The notes under the pieces: model-generated
What the model was told of the DNA's origin: nothing
Seen by the model: the letters and a program-made list of their open reading frames with translations, nothing else
Databases searched by the model: none
Part shown: positions 51,292 to 62,649 of the stretch, piece by piece
Position numbering within the stretch: the first letter of the stretch is position 1
Layout of the letters: each line of letters starts with the position of its first letter
DNA from: Streptomyces sp. NBC_00285
Lineage (GTDB): Bacteria > Actinomycetota > Actinomycetes > Streptomycetales > Streptomycetaceae
Direction of reading: 5' to 3'
DNA length: 64,000 nt
Assembly (NCBI RefSeq): GCF_036174265.1
Contig: NZ_CP108055.1
Span: forward strand, 4,526,001 to 4,590,000
Position numbers and translations under genes: made by a program

Positions 51292-53819
51292 TGTTCCGCA
51301 CCGCCCTGCGCAACGTGTTCGCGCACAAGGCCAGACTGCTGATGACCGTGCTCGCCGTGATGCTCGGCGTGGCGTTCGTGTCCGGCACGCTGGTCTTCAC
51401 CAACACCATCTCCGAGGCCTACCAGAAGAGTTCGGCCAAGGGCTTCGGCCAGGTCGACGTGGCCGTCACCGCCAAGTCCGAGGAGGACAAGGGCAACACG
51501 ATCGGCAAGAGCCACAAGCTGACGCAGGCTCTGCTGGACCGGAGCGCCGAGGTGCCGGGCGCGGCCAAGGCGATCGGCGTCGTCAGCGGCTTCACCGCCA
51601 TCGCCGACAAGGACGGCAAGCTCATCGGCGGCGGATTCCAGTCGCAGGGCGGCAACTACTCGGGCACCGAGGACCCCCGGTACCCGCTGGCGAAGGGCTC
51701 GGCGCCGCACGGCGCGAACCAGGTCGCGATCGACTCCGAGACGGCGAAGCGGACCGGCTACAAGATCGGCGACACCGTGCGCCTCTCGGTCGACGGCCCG
51801 GTCCTGAAGCCCACCGTCACCGGCATCTTCACCACCGACGACGGCAATGTCGCGGCCGGCGGCAGCCTCGCGCTGTTCGACACGGCCACCGCCCAGAAGC
51901 TGTTCGGCAAGCCGGGAACGTACGACGAGATCGACGTGAAGGCAGCCGCCGGCACCTCCCAGAGCGCGTTGCAGGCCGCTCTGCTCAAGGCGCTCCCCGC
52001 CGACCGGGTGGAGACCACGACCGGCAAGGAACTCGCCGACTCCCAGGCGAAGTTGATTTCCTCGCAGATGAGCGGGATGAAGCAGGGCCTGCTGGTCTTC
52101 GCGGGCATCGCGCTGTTCGTCGGCACCTTCATCATCACCAACACCTTCACCATGCTGGTCGCCCAGCGCACCAGGGAACTCGCGCTGCTGCGGGCGGTCG
52201 GCGCGTCCCGCAGGCAGGTCACCCGGTCGGTACTGGCCGAGGCGTTCCTGGTCGGTCTGGTGGCCGCCGTGACGGGCCTGGTCGCCGGTATCGGCATCGG
52301 GGCCGGACTGCGCTCGCTGATGGGCTCGCTCGGCGCCACCGTCCCGGACGGGCCGCTCGTCATCACGCCGGGCACCATCGGCGCGGCCCTCGCGGTCGGC
52401 GTCCTGATCACCATGCTCGCGGCCTGGCTGCCGGGCCGCAGAGCGGCGAAGATCCCGCCGGTCGCCGCGATGAGCAGCCTGCACGCGAAGGCGACCACCA
52501 AGTCGCTGGTGCTGCGCAACACGCTGGGCGCGCTGTTCAGCGGCGCGGGTGTCGCCGTCGTCCTCGCGGCGACGACGATGGAGGGCTCCGACGGTCAGGC
52601 CCCCATGGGCATGGGCGCGGTCCTGCTGATCATCGGCGTCTTCATCCTCACCCCGCTCCTCTCCCGCCCGCTGATCGCGGCGGCGGCCCCGGCCATGCGC
52701 GTGTTCGGCATCTCGGGGAAGCTGGCCCGTCAGAACTCGGTGCGCAACCCGCGCCGTACGGCCGCCACCGCCTCCGCGCTGATGATCGGCCTCACCCTGA
52801 TCACCGGGATGACGGTGATGGCGGGCAGCCTCCAGAAGTCGATCGACAAGATGGCGACGTCGGCGATCAGGGCGGACTACGTCGTCTCCATGGCGAACGG
52901 CAACGAGCTCTCGCCGGACGTCGAGAAGAAGCTGCGGAACGTCGCCGACGTCACCGCGGTGAGCCCGCTGCGCAACGCGGTCGCCCGCATCGACGGCGAT
53001 ACCGAGTACCTGACCGGCGTGAACGGCTCGGCCATCGGCGCTCTGACCGACCTGAAGGTCGACGACGGCGCGTTCGAGGTCGGCGGCACCAAGGTGGTCG
53101 TGGACAAGGACAGGGCCAAGTCCTTCGGCTGGAGGGCGGGTTCGACCTTCACCGCCCACTACGAGGACGGCAAGGCGCAGAAGCTCACGGTCTCCGGGGT
53201 CTACGAGGGCAACGAGCTGATCAGCGGCATCATGCTCGACACCGCGACGGTCTCACCGCACCTGACCGACGTGACCGACATGCAGGTCATGCTGAAGACG
53301 TCGGGCGGTGTCTCCGACGCCACGAAGGACAGGCTGGAGAAGGCCCTCGGCTCCAACCCGGCCATCAAGGTCCAGGACAAGAAGGACCTGTCCGACTCCA
53401 TCGCGCAGATGTTCACGCTGATGCTGAACATGCTCTACGGCCTGCTCGCCATGGCGGTGATCGTCGCCGTTCTCGGGGTCGTCAACACCCTGGCGATGTC
53501 GGTCTTCGAGCGCTCCCAGGAGATCGGCATGCTCCGCGCGATCGGCCTGGACCGCAAGGGCATCAAGCGGATGGTCCGTCTGGAGTCCCTGGTCATCTCG
53601 CTCTTCGGCGGGGTGCTCGGCATCGGTCTGGGCGTGTTCTTCGGCTGGGCGGCCGGTGAGCTCCTCGGCACGAAGATGCCGACGTACGAACTCGTCGTGC
53701 CCTGGGCCAGGATGGCGGTCTTCCTTCTCCTGGCGGCGACGGTGGGCATCCTCGCGGCGCTGTGGCCGGCCCGCAGGGCGGCCCGGATGAACATGCTGGC
53801 CGCCATCAAGGCGGAGTAG
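51291..53819 (+). CDS. FtsX-family ABC transporter permease, duplicated
   Basis: An 842-residue membrane protein overlapping the ATPase gene (TGATG). It has an N-terminal helix, a large extracytoplasmic domain (about 45-260), an FtsX block of three helices with R-E-L-A-L-L-R-A-V-G-A-S-R-R-Q-V, a second half with another external domain (about 500-690) and a second FtsX block with E-I-G-M-L-R-A-I-G-L-D-R-K-G. Such Streptomyces exporters often remove lipids or antimicrobial peptides. The substrate is unknown. Confidence 0.92.
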
Positions 53820-53832
53820 CCGTACGGCGGTC

Positions 53833-53863
53833 GGGGCCCGTTGCCGGTCAACGGGCCCCTTTT
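53833..53863. terminator. 11-bp hairpin plus T4 terminator
   Basis: GGGGCCCGTTG (53833-53843) pairs with 53849-53859 and is followed by TTTT, in the 50 bases between the convergent exporter and cfa genes. Confidence 0.88.
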
Positions 53864-53869
53864 CGCTGC

Positions 53870-55168
53870 TCAGTTCCAGGTGCGGGCGCGCAACGGCAGC
53901 CCGGAGGCGCCGGACTCGGGAGCTCTGACGGCGAGGACCTGGTTGACGCCGATGCGGTTGCGTTCGAAGGCGAGGGCGCAGGCGGCCATGTACAGCAGCC
54001 AGACCCGGGCCCGGCCGGCCCCGGCGAGCCGCGCCGCACGCGTCCACTCGCCCTCCAGGTTGGTGACCCAGCCGCGCAGGGTGAGGGCGTAGTGCTCACG
54101 GATCGACTCGACGTCCCGCACCTCGAACCCGGCGCGCTCCAGTTGGGTGACGGTGGTGCCGAGGGGGGCGAGTTCGCCGTCGGGGAAGACGTAGGCGTCG
54201 ATGAACCCGTCGAGGGTGTACGCCGATTCGTCGCGGTGCGGGCGCCTGGCGATCTGGTGGTTGAGCAGCCGCCCACCCGGCTGGAGCAGCTTCAGCAGGT
54301 CCTCGGCGTACTCCAAGTACCGTTCGGCGCCGACGTGTTCGGCCATACCGATGGAGGAGATCGCGTCGTACGGCCCGTCGGCGACGTCCCGGTAGTCCTG
54401 CACCCGGATCTCGATCCGGTCGGTGAGCCCTTCCTCGGCGACGCGCTTGCGGGCGTAGGCCGCCTGCTCGTGGGAGAGGGTGACGCCGACGACGCTCGCG
54501 CCGTACTCGCGGGCGGCGTGGACGGCCATCGAGCCCCAGCCGCAGCCGACGTCGAGGAGCCTGTGTCCGGGCCGGAGTCCGAGCTTGCGGCAGACGAGGT
54601 CGAGCTTGTCGCGCTGGGCGCGCTCCAGGGTGCCGTCGGGCCCGGGGGCCTCCCAGTAGGCGCAGGAGTACACCATCGACGGCCCGAGGACGAGCTCGTA
54701 GAAGTCGTTGCCGACGTCGTAGTGGTGGCTGATGGCGCGTCTGTCGGAGCGCTTGGTGTGCAGATGACGGCGCGGCCTGCGGACCTCCTCGGGAGGCGGG
54801 GCGGGCGGCAGCGGCGGTCCGGCGAGGGCGACGAGCCCGCGTACGGCGGCCCGGACCTCGGGGTCACGCAGCGCCTGGCGGAGACCGCGGGCGTCCTCGC
54901 CGCGCTCCCACACCAGCCCCGAGATCAGTCCGAGGGCGGTGTACAGGTCCCCTTCGATGCCCAGGTCCCCCGCCACCCACGCCCGCGCGAGTCCCAGCTC
55001 ACCCGGCTTCCACAGCAGCCGGCGTACGGCCCGCCGGTTGCGCACGACCAGCACGGGCGCGTTCGGGGGCCCGGCCTCCGACCCGTCCCAGGCGCGGACC
55101 CGCACCGGTAGCGGTACTCCCAGCAGCTTTTCGAAGAGTTCTCTGAGCCGCTGCGCGACATCTGCCAT
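53870..55168 (-). CDS. cfa: Cyclopropane-fatty-acyl-phospholipid synthase family methyltransferase
   Basis: A 432-residue enzyme that methylenates unsaturated acyl chains using S-adenosylmethionine. ATG 55168 has GGAGG eight bases upstream. The N-terminal lipid-contact domain includes W-K-P-G-E-L-G-L-A-R-A-W-V-A-G-D-L; the methyltransferase part shows H-Y-D-V-G-N-D-F-Y, S-C-A-Y-W, L-D-V-G-C-G-W-G-S, the active-site E-H-V-G region and I-H-like R-E-H-Y-A-L-T-L at the end. It lies alone between two terminators. Confidence 0.93.
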   Translation of the reverse strand: MADVAQRLRELFEKLLGVPLPVRVRAWDGSEAGPPNAPVLVVRNRRAVRRLLWKPGELGLARAWVAGDLGIEGDLYTALGLISGLVWERGEDARGLRQALRDPEVRAAVRGLVALAGPPLPPAPPPEEVRRPRRHLHTKRSDRRAISHHYDVGNDFYELVLGPSMVYSCAYWEAPGPDGTLERAQRDKLDLVCRKLGLRPGHRLLDVGCGWGSMAVHAAREYGASVVGVTLSHEQAAYARKRVAEEGLTDRIEIRVQDYRDVADGPYDAISSIGMAEHVGAERYLEYAEDLLKLLQPGGRLLNHQIARRPHRDESAYTLDGFIDAYVFPDGELAPLGTTVTQLERAGFEVRDVESIREHYALTLRGWVTNLEGEWTRAARLAGAGRARVWLLYMAACALAFERNRIGVNQVLAVRAPESGASGLPLRARTWN

Positions 55169-55306
55169 GGCGCACACCTCCGTGACGAGGATTCCGGTTT
55201 TGTCCACCTGGTCAAACATCGACACGGCGGGGTGCAGTCCCGGTACCCGGTCACGCCTGGGCAAAAAAGATGCCGTAGCCACACATGCCTGTCGGGTCGC
55301 GGAACG

Positions 55307-55348
55307 CCGAAGGACCTCCCGCACCACGGATGGCGGGAGGTCCTTCGG
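55307..55348. terminator. Perfect 16-bp hairpin downstream of ndh
   Basis: CCGAAGGACCTCCCGC (55307-55322) pairs with 55333-55348 around ten bases, 23 bases after the ndh stop on the reverse strand; a run of six A (T6 in that transcript) follows about 40 bases further. Confidence 0.82.
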
Positions 55349-55371
55349 GGTGGATCAGCGACCGGAACCGG

Positions 55372-56748
55372 TCAGGAGGCCTTCGCCTCGGTCTTCTTCG
55401 GCTCGGCGGCGGGCACGGGGCGCGCGGCCTCGTAGAACTCCTCGCGCGGGTGCTCCATCGCGCCGAGGGAGACGACCTCGCGCTTGAGGAACATACCGAG
55501 GGTCCAGTCGGCGAAGACGCGGACCTTGCGGTTCCAGGTCGGCATGGCCAGACCGTGGTAGCCACGGTGCATGTACCAGGCGAGACGGCCCTTGACCTTG
55601 ATCTTCATCTTGCCCATGACGATCATCGCGACGCCCTTGTGCAGGCCGAGACCCGCGACAGCGCCCTTGTTGCCGTGGCTGTACTCCTTCTGCGGGAAGC
55701 CCCGCAGACCGGAGATCACGTTGTCACCGAGGACGCGCGCCTGACGCAGGGCGTGCTGGGCGTTCGGCGGGCACCAGGCGTTCTCGTTGCCGGCCTTGCG
55801 GCCGACGAGGTCCGGGACCTGGGCGTTGTCGCCGGCGGCCCAGATGTAGTCGGTGCCCTGCACCTGGAGCGTGGCCTGGGTGTCCACGTGGCCGCGCGGG
55901 CCCAGCGGGAGGCCGTAGCGGGACAGGACCGGGTTCGGCTTGACGCCGGCGGTCCACACGATGGTGCTGGAGTCGACCTCCAGGCCGTTCTTGAGCACCA
56001 CGTGGCCGTCGACGCAGGAGTCCATCGAGGTGGAGAGGTAGATCTCCACGCCGCGGCTCTCCAGGTGCTCCTTGCCGTACTGGCCCAGCTTGGGGCCGAC
56101 CTCCGGCAGGATCTTGTCGGCGGCGTCGACGAGGATGAACCGCATGTCCTCGCGCGAGACGTTGGTGTAGTACTTGGCCGCGTCGCGGGCCATGTCCTCG
56201 ACCTCGCCGATGGTCTCGGCGCCCGCGAAGCCACCGCCGACGAAGACGAAGGTGAGCGCCTTGCGGCGGATCTCCTCGTCCTTCGTGGAGTCGGCCTTGT
56301 CGAGCTGCTCGAGGACGTGGTTGCGCAGGCCGATGGCCTCCTCGACACCCTTCATACCGATGCCCTGCTCGGCGAGGCCGGGGATCGGGAAGGTGCGGGA
56401 GACCGCGCCGAGCGCGATCACCAGGTAGTCGAAGGGCAGCTCGTACGCCTCGCCGACCAGCGGGGCGATCGTGGCGACCTTGCGGTCCTGGTCGATGGTG
56501 GTGACCCGGCCGGTGAGGACCTCCGCCTTGGGCAGCACGCGTCGCAACGGGACGACGACATGGCGCGGGGAGATGTTGCCGGCGGCGGTTTCGGGAAGGA
56601 AGGGCTGGTAGGTCATGTACGACCGGGGGTCGACGACCGTGACGGTCGCCTCGCCGTAGCGCATCTTCTTGAGGATGCGCCGAGCTGCGTACAGGCCTAC
56701 GTACCCACCGCCTACTACGAGGATCCTGGGACGCTCCGTGGTGCTCAT
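55372..56748 (-). CDS. ndh: Type II NADH dehydrogenase
   Basis: A 458-residue single-subunit NADH:quinone oxidoreductase that feeds electrons to menaquinone without pumping protons. ATG 56748 gives the family start; the ribosome site is weak. The first dinucleotide fold is I-L-V-V-G-G-G-Y-V-G-L-Y-A-A, the second is F-V-F-V-G-G-G-F-A-G-A-E, and W-A-A-G-D-N-A-Q-V-P closes the FAD site. The A-W-C-P-P-N-A-Q-H-A-L-R-Q segment is typical. C-terminal amphipathic helices should hold it on the membrane. Confidence 0.95.
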   Translation of the reverse strand: MSTTERPRILVVGGGYVGLYAARRILKKMRYGEATVTVVDPRSYMTYQPFLPETAAGNISPRHVVVPLRRVLPKAEVLTGRVTTIDQDRKVATIAPLVGEAYELPFDYLVIALGAVSRTFPIPGLAEQGIGMKGVEEAIGLRNHVLEQLDKADSTKDEEIRRKALTFVFVGGGFAGAETIGEVEDMARDAAKYYTNVSREDMRFILVDAADKILPEVGPKLGQYGKEHLESRGVEIYLSTSMDSCVDGHVVLKNGLEVDSSTIVWTAGVKPNPVLSRYGLPLGPRGHVDTQATLQVQGTDYIWAAGDNAQVPDLVGRKAGNENAWCPPNAQHALRQARVLGDNVISGLRGFPQKEYSHGNKGAVAGLGLHKGVAMIVMGKMKIKVKGRLAWYMHRGYHGLAMPTWNRKVRVFADWTLGMFLKREVVSLGAMEHPREEFYEAARPVPAAEPKKTEAKAS

Positions 56749-56987
56749 GGCATCGAGTATCCACCCGCCCCAGGGGGGTCGCTCGTGCGCCCCTTCACAA
56801 GCTCTTGCAGAGGGTGTGTTATCCTCCGCGACTCGCGTGATCCAGGTCATGGCGCGAAGTGGGAACCACGGTGTACGGATCACCGTTGTCAATGCCGCGT
56901 GAGCTGCCCCTCCGTGCCGAAGACCCCCCGCCGGAGACTCTCGCAGCCCCCTCACGCACTCCTCGCGCGAGGTCCGCATCCCACCGT

Positions 56988-57003
56988 TTTGAACGTGTTC
57001 ACA
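56988..57003. promoter_or_regulatory. Rex operator (ROP)-like palindrome upstream of ndh
   Basis: TTTGAACGTGTTCACA matches the published Streptomyces Rex consensus TGTGAACGCGTTCACA at 14 of 16 positions. Rex senses NADH/NAD+ and represses respiratory genes including, from memory, ndh. A second, weaker site (TGTGAAGAACTTCACG, 57068-57083) lies 64 bases further upstream. Confidence 0.7.
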
Positions 57004-57189
57004 GGGGTGTCGGGCCCCCGGAAGGGCCAACCGGACCACATTCCTCGTCCGACGGAGCCCAATTCCTTGTGAAGAACTTCACGAACTTTCTCGGCGGCAC
57101 GAGAACGAGGGGCCCGGAAGGACCCCTCGGACCCGCTCATACGTTGTTCTCCCTGCTCAGGGGAGGGCAACAGCAGGGGCCAGGCAACG

Positions 57190-57211
57190 GACCACGCGAT
57201 GCCGTCGAGGA
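57190..57211. repeat. Direct repeat, left copy (of 57829-57850)
   Basis: This 22-base sequence, ending GCCGTCGAGGA, is identical to 57829-57850 inside the 3' end of ppx; similarity continues imperfectly for about 12 bases to the left of both. On the reverse strand it would encode L-D-G-I-A-W-S, the end of the Ppx protein. The two copies flank the toxin-antitoxin genes. Confidence 0.85.
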
Positions 57212-57246
57212 GTTCCCACGAACGAAACACGACCCATCCCGGCCGC

Positions 57247-57268
57247 GTGTACACACATGTGCGTACAC
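57247..57268. promoter_or_regulatory. 22-bp palindrome and -10 element of the toxin-antitoxin operon
   Basis: The sequence from 57247 to 57268 is palindromic at 10 of 11 pairs (GTGTAC at one end, GTACAC at the other). TACACT at 57264-57269 is a good -10 hexamer, placing the transcript start at or next to ATG 57276, so the mRNA may be leaderless. Antitoxins of this type commonly repress their own promoter through such palindromes. Confidence 0.6.
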
Positions 57269-57275
57269 TGACGTC

Positions 57276-57548
57276 ATGACCGAGGACACCGTGACCATAC
57301 GGGAAGCCCGCGCCCATCTCGCGGAGCGCATCAACCTGGCCGAGGAAGGCACCCCGACGGTCATCACTCGCAACGGCACTCCGGTGGCTGCCGTGGTGCC
57401 GATCGCGGACTTCGAAGCCCTGGAAGAGGCGGCCGACGTCATGTTGGCCCGAGAGGCCGAAGCGGTCCTGGCCGCGAACGGCCCCACCGTGACCATGGCC
57501 GAGCTGCTGGCAGATCTGTTCACCGAGCACGGTGAAGGCGCCGCGTGA
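57276..57548 (+). CDS. Phd/YefM-family antitoxin
   Basis: A 90-residue protein at ATG 57276, which has no ribosome site but lies at the expected start of transcription. It has the Phd/YefM fold start (T-V-T-I-R-E-A-R-A-H-L-A-E-R-I-N-x-A) and the strand T-V-I-T-R-N-G-T-P-V-A-A-V-V-P, then a helical C-terminus that would wrap the toxin. Its stop overlaps the toxin start by four bases. Confidence 0.9.
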   Translation: MTEDTVTIREARAHLAERINLAEEGTPTVITRNGTPVAAVVPIADFEALEEAADVMLAREAEAVLAANGPTVTMAELLADLFTEHGEGAA

Positions 57549-57814
57549 AGTACGCCTTCCGGTTCACCACGGCGGCGCAGCGGCAGCTCCGGGCCATCAG
57601 TCGATTCGACGCCATGCGCATCCTGACCGCGCTGACCGCACTCGGTGACGACCCGTATCGCGAGGACGCCGACGTCAAGAAGCTCACCGGCCCGTCGGGG
57701 CTCTACCGGCTGCGGGTCGGAAGCTACCGGGTCGCCTACCAGATCAACGATGGCGAACTCGTCATCCTCGTCGTCAAGGTGGGCGACCGGCGGGACGTGT
57801 ACCGCAACCTGTAG
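57545..57814 (+). CDS. RelE/ParE-family toxin
   Basis: An 89-residue basic protein starting at GTG 57545 inside the antitoxin stop. It shows the RelE layout: A-Q-R-Q-L-R-A-I helix near the start, D-P-Y-R-E-D-A-D-V-K-K-L-T-G, then L-Y-R-L-R-V-G-S-Y-R-V-A-Y and the last strand V-G-D-R-R-D-V-Y-R-N-L. Relatives cleave mRNA in the ribosome or inhibit gyrase. It ends four bases before the convergent ppx stop. Confidence 0.9.
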   Translation: MKYAFRFTTAAQRQLRAISRFDAMRILTALTALGDDPYREDADVKKLTGPSGLYRLRVGSYRVAYQINDGELVILVVKVGDRRDVYRNL

Positions 57815-57818
57815 GCGG

Positions 57819-58760
57819 TCAGGCCAAAGACCACGCGATGCCGTCGAGGATGTCGTGCTCGCTCACGACGACCTCCTCGGCGCCGATCCGCTCCATGATC
57901 GACAGCAGTACGAGAGCCCCCGCGCCGATGACGTCCACGCGCCCCGGATGCATCGCCGGATGTGCCGCGCGCTGTTCATGGGTGGCCTTGAGGAGGGCGT
58001 CGCTGATGCCCTTCACTCGATCGCGGCCGATCCGTGAGTGGTGGATCCTCGCGGAGTCGTACTCGTCCAGTCCCAGCGCGATCGCCGCGACGGTCGTGAC
58101 CGAGCCGGCCAGTCCGACCAAGGTGCGCGCCTCGCGCAGCGGCACGGTCTCCTCGGCCAGGTCGAGAGCGGCCTCGATGTCGGCGCGCATCGCCGCGATC
58201 TGCTCCGCGGTGGGCGGGTCGGTGATCTTCCCGTCCAAGACCAGGTGCCGCTCGGTCATCCGCACACAGCCCACGTCCACGGAACGTGCGGCGCGCACAT
58301 GGTCGTCGCCCACGACGAACTCCGTCGAACCGCCCCCGATGTCCACGACCAGGTACGGCCTGGCGAGGTGGTCGCTGCCGGTGAGCTCCTTGGTCGCCCC
58401 GGTGAAGGAGAACCCGGCCTCCTGGTCGCCGGAGATGACCTCGGGCTCGACCCCGAGGATGTCGATGACCCCACGGACGAACTCGTCCCGGTTCTCGGCG
58501 TCCCGGGAGGCCGAGGTGGCCACGAACCGCAGCCGCTCGGCGCCGAGCTCCTTGATGACCGCCGCGTACTCCCGGCACGCGGCGAAGGTCCGCTCCAGCG
58601 CCTCGGGGGCGAGCCGGCCGGTCCGGTCGACGCCCTGGCCGAGCCGCACGATGGTCATCCGCCGGTCCAGGTCGACGAGCTCACCCGTCCGCGGGTCGGC
58701 GTCGGCGACGAGAAGCCGGATGGAGTTCGTACCGCAGTCGACGGCGGCGACGCGGGTCAT
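57819..58760 (-). CDS. Ppx/GppA-family exopolyphosphatase
   Basis: A 313-residue phosphatase acting on polyphosphate or pppGpp. ATG 58760 overlaps the DUF501 stop and has GGAGGAG upstream. The actin-like ATPase fold shows D-C-G-T-N-S-I-R-L-L near the start, the catalytic E in the S-G-D-Q-E-A-G-F-S-F segment and D-I-G-G-G-S-T-E-F phosphate loop. Its last codons are part of a direct repeat whose second copy lies beyond the toxin-antitoxin genes. Confidence 0.92.
   Translation of the reverse strand: MTRVAAVDCGTNSIRLLVADADPRTGELVDLDRRMTIVRLGQGVDRTGRLAPEALERTFAACREYAAVIKELGAERLRFVATSASRDAENRDEFVRGVIDILGVEPEVISGDQEAGFSFTGATKELTGSDHLARPYLVVDIGGGSTEFVVGDDHVRAARSVDVGCVRMTERHLVLDGKITDPPTAEQIAAMRADIEAALDLAEETVPLREARTLVGLAGSVTTVAAIALGLDEYDSARIHHSRIGRDRVKGISDALLKATHEQRAAHPAMHPGRVDVIGAGALVLLSIMERIGAEEVVVSEHDILDGIAWSLA
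57829..57850. repeat. Direct repeat, right copy within ppx 3' end
   Basis: Identical for 22 bases to 57190-57211, 639 bases to the left. The copies bracket the toxin-antitoxin pair, resembling an attachment-site duplication or a duplication made during insertion. Confidence 0.85.
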
Positions 58761-59293
58761 CGGGTCTCCTCCTCGGCCGAGGCCGACGTCACGCACGGCC
58801 CCTTCGCCCACCACTGCGGCAGCATCGCGATCGCCTCGTCGCCCAGCGGGTTGACCCCCGGGCCCGCGGCCAGCGAGTGTCCCACCAGGACGTGCAGGCA
58901 CTTCACCCGGTCCGGCATGCCGCCCGCGCTCGGGAAGCCCTCCAGGACCTCGATGGCGTCGCGGCGCGCGATGTAGTCCTCGTGCGCGGCCCGGTAGGCC
59001 GCCGCGAGCTCAGGGTCGGTCTGCAGCCGCTCCGTCATCTCCTTCATGACGCCGTTCGCCTCAAGGGTGCCGATCGCCGAGGCGGCGCGCGGGCACGTCA
59101 GGTAGTACGTCGTCGGGAAGGGCGTGCCGTCGGGGAGGCGCGGGGCCGTCTCCACCACGTCCGGCTGTCCGCAGGGGCAGCGGTGCGCGATCGCCCGCAG
59201 TCCGCGCGGCGGCCGTCCGAGCTGCTGCTTGAAGGCCTCGACATCCGCGTCGGTCGGCTCGGTGCGGGGGGTGGAGGGCGGGGGCGTTTCCAT
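58757..59293 (-). CDS. DUF501 protein
   Basis: A 178-residue cytoplasmic protein. It shows the DUF501 features R-G-L-R-A-I-A-H-R-C-P-C-G-Q-P near residue 35, the T-T-Y-Y-L-T-C-P motif, L-E-A-N-G-V-M and the closing K-C-L-H-V-L-V-G-H-S-L-A. Conserved cysteines suggest metal binding. It is translationally coupled to ppx and lies in the conserved eno-divIC-DUF501-ppx order of actinobacteria. The function is unknown. Confidence 0.92.
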   Translation of the reverse strand: METPPPSTPRTEPTDADVEAFKQQLGRPPRGLRAIAHRCPCGQPDVVETAPRLPDGTPFPTTYYLTCPRAASAIGTLEANGVMKEMTERLQTDPELAAAYRAAHEDYIARRDAIEVLEGFPSAGGMPDRVKCLHVLVGHSLAAGPGVNPLGDEAIAMLPQWWAKGPCVTSASAEEETR

Positions 59294-59303
59294 GCCTGTC
59301 TTT

Positions 59304-59359
59304 CTACGGGGCTACGGGGCTACGGGGCTGTGGGTCCGTGGGTCTGTGGATCTGTGGGT
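59304..59359. repeat. Seven tandem 8-base units between divIC and DUF501 genes
   Basis: Three perfect CTACGGGG units (59304-59327) are followed by CTGTGGGT, CCGTGGGT, CTGTGGAT and CTGTGGGT. They fill the whole gap between the divIC stop and the DUF501 leader, so copy-number change would alter the spacing between the coupled genes. Confidence 0.85.
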
Positions 59360-59836
59360 TCAGCGGTCGGAGGCGTCGGACTTGTCGACGCCGTCCCAGA
59401 CGTTGGTGTACCAGGGCCGGTCGGCCGCGCCGAGGTCGGTGCGGGACTGCTTGGCCGCGTCCGGGTCGACGACGATGAAGCCCGTCTCCCCCGGCATCAC
59501 GTAGTGCAGCCGCTGCCGGATCTGCTGCTCCGCGTACGCGTCGTCCTGCCAGCGTGCCTTGAGGTCGCGCAGCTTCTCGACCCGCGCGGCGGCCTGCGCC
59601 TGCTCCCGCTGGAGGTCGGCGATCTCAGCGCGCTGGGAGACGTACTGCCTTATCGGGTACGCCAGCGCCACCACCAGCGTGCACAGCACGAGGGCCAGCA
59701 GCGCGGCCCGGCCGGTCAGCCGGGAACGGCGCGCCTGCCGTTTCGTCTGGGAGCGGTAGACGCGGGCCGCCGTCTGTTCGCCGAGCAGCTTGATCCTGGT
59801 CGTGGTGGAGAACCGGTCCCGGTCCTTCACGGCCAT
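59360..59836 (-). CDS. divIC: Septum formation initiator, FtsB/DivIC family
   Basis: A 158-residue bitopic division protein with GGGAGG before ATG 59836. A basic cytoplasmic N-terminus (1-42) precedes one membrane helix (about 43-62), then a coiled coil (I-A-D-L-Q-R-E-Q-A-Q-A-A-A-R-V-E-K-L) and the family W-Q-D-D-A-Y-A-E-Q-Q-I-R-Q-R-L-H-Y-V-M-P-G-E end. It joins FtsL and FtsQ in the divisome. It follows eno, as usual in actinobacteria. Confidence 0.92.
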   Translation of the reverse strand: MAVKDRDRFSTTTRIKLLGEQTAARVYRSQTKRQARRSRLTGRAALLALVLCTLVVALAYPIRQYVSQRAEIADLQREQAQAAARVEKLRDLKARWQDDAYAEQQIRQRLHYVMPGETGFIVVDPDAAKQSRTDLGAADRPWYTNVWDGVDKSDASDR

Positions 59837-59858
59837 GTCCCGCCTCCCCTTCTACGTG

Positions 59859-59903
59859 CGTACGTCCCCGCACACGGTACGGGACCGGGTACGGGGACGT
59901 ACG
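59859..59903. terminator. 12-bp hairpin between eno and divIC
   Basis: CGTACGTCCCCG (59859-59870) pairs with 59892-59903 across 21 bases. It lies 86 bases after the eno stop in the leftward direction and 22 bases before the divIC start, so it could stop eno transcription or shape the divIC leader. Confidence 0.6.
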
Positions 59904-59989
59904 TACGACTGGCTATGGGGCTGTGCCTTGACCCGGGTCGGGTCAGCCCTTGCTGTGCCCGTGGTCCGCGCAGCGGACGTGGGGAAGGC

Positions 59990-62485
<2,496 letters not shown>

Positions 62486-62649
62486 CCGACGGGGCTCGGG
62501 TTGCCGAGCGGTCACGACCGTAGACACGCGCCCGGCGGAATTTCAAAGACGATCAGGGCTTCTGAGACTCATCCCACACTTTCACCAAAGTGGACATTCA
62601 GTGGCGAAGTATGACGCGAACTCCCGTTGTTTTTCTGGACTTTTCAGCC
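62486..62649. promoter_or_regulatory. Promoter region of the first rpf gene
   Basis: This AT-richer stretch between the second rpf stop and the riboswitch must hold the promoter for the riboswitch transcript. CACTTT-CACC-AAAGTG (62577-62592) is a small perfect inverted repeat. No T-tract terminator for the second rpf gene is evident. Confidence 0.45.

Larger units (their letters stand above)
56749..57275. other. Regulatory region between ndh and the toxin-antitoxin genes
   Basis: This 527-base stretch has no convincing gene. It contains two Rex-like palindromes (56988-57003 and 57068-57083), one copy of a sequence duplicated from the 3' end of ppx (57190-57211), and the palindrome overlapping the antitoxin promoter (57247-57268). 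Confidence 0.7.
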
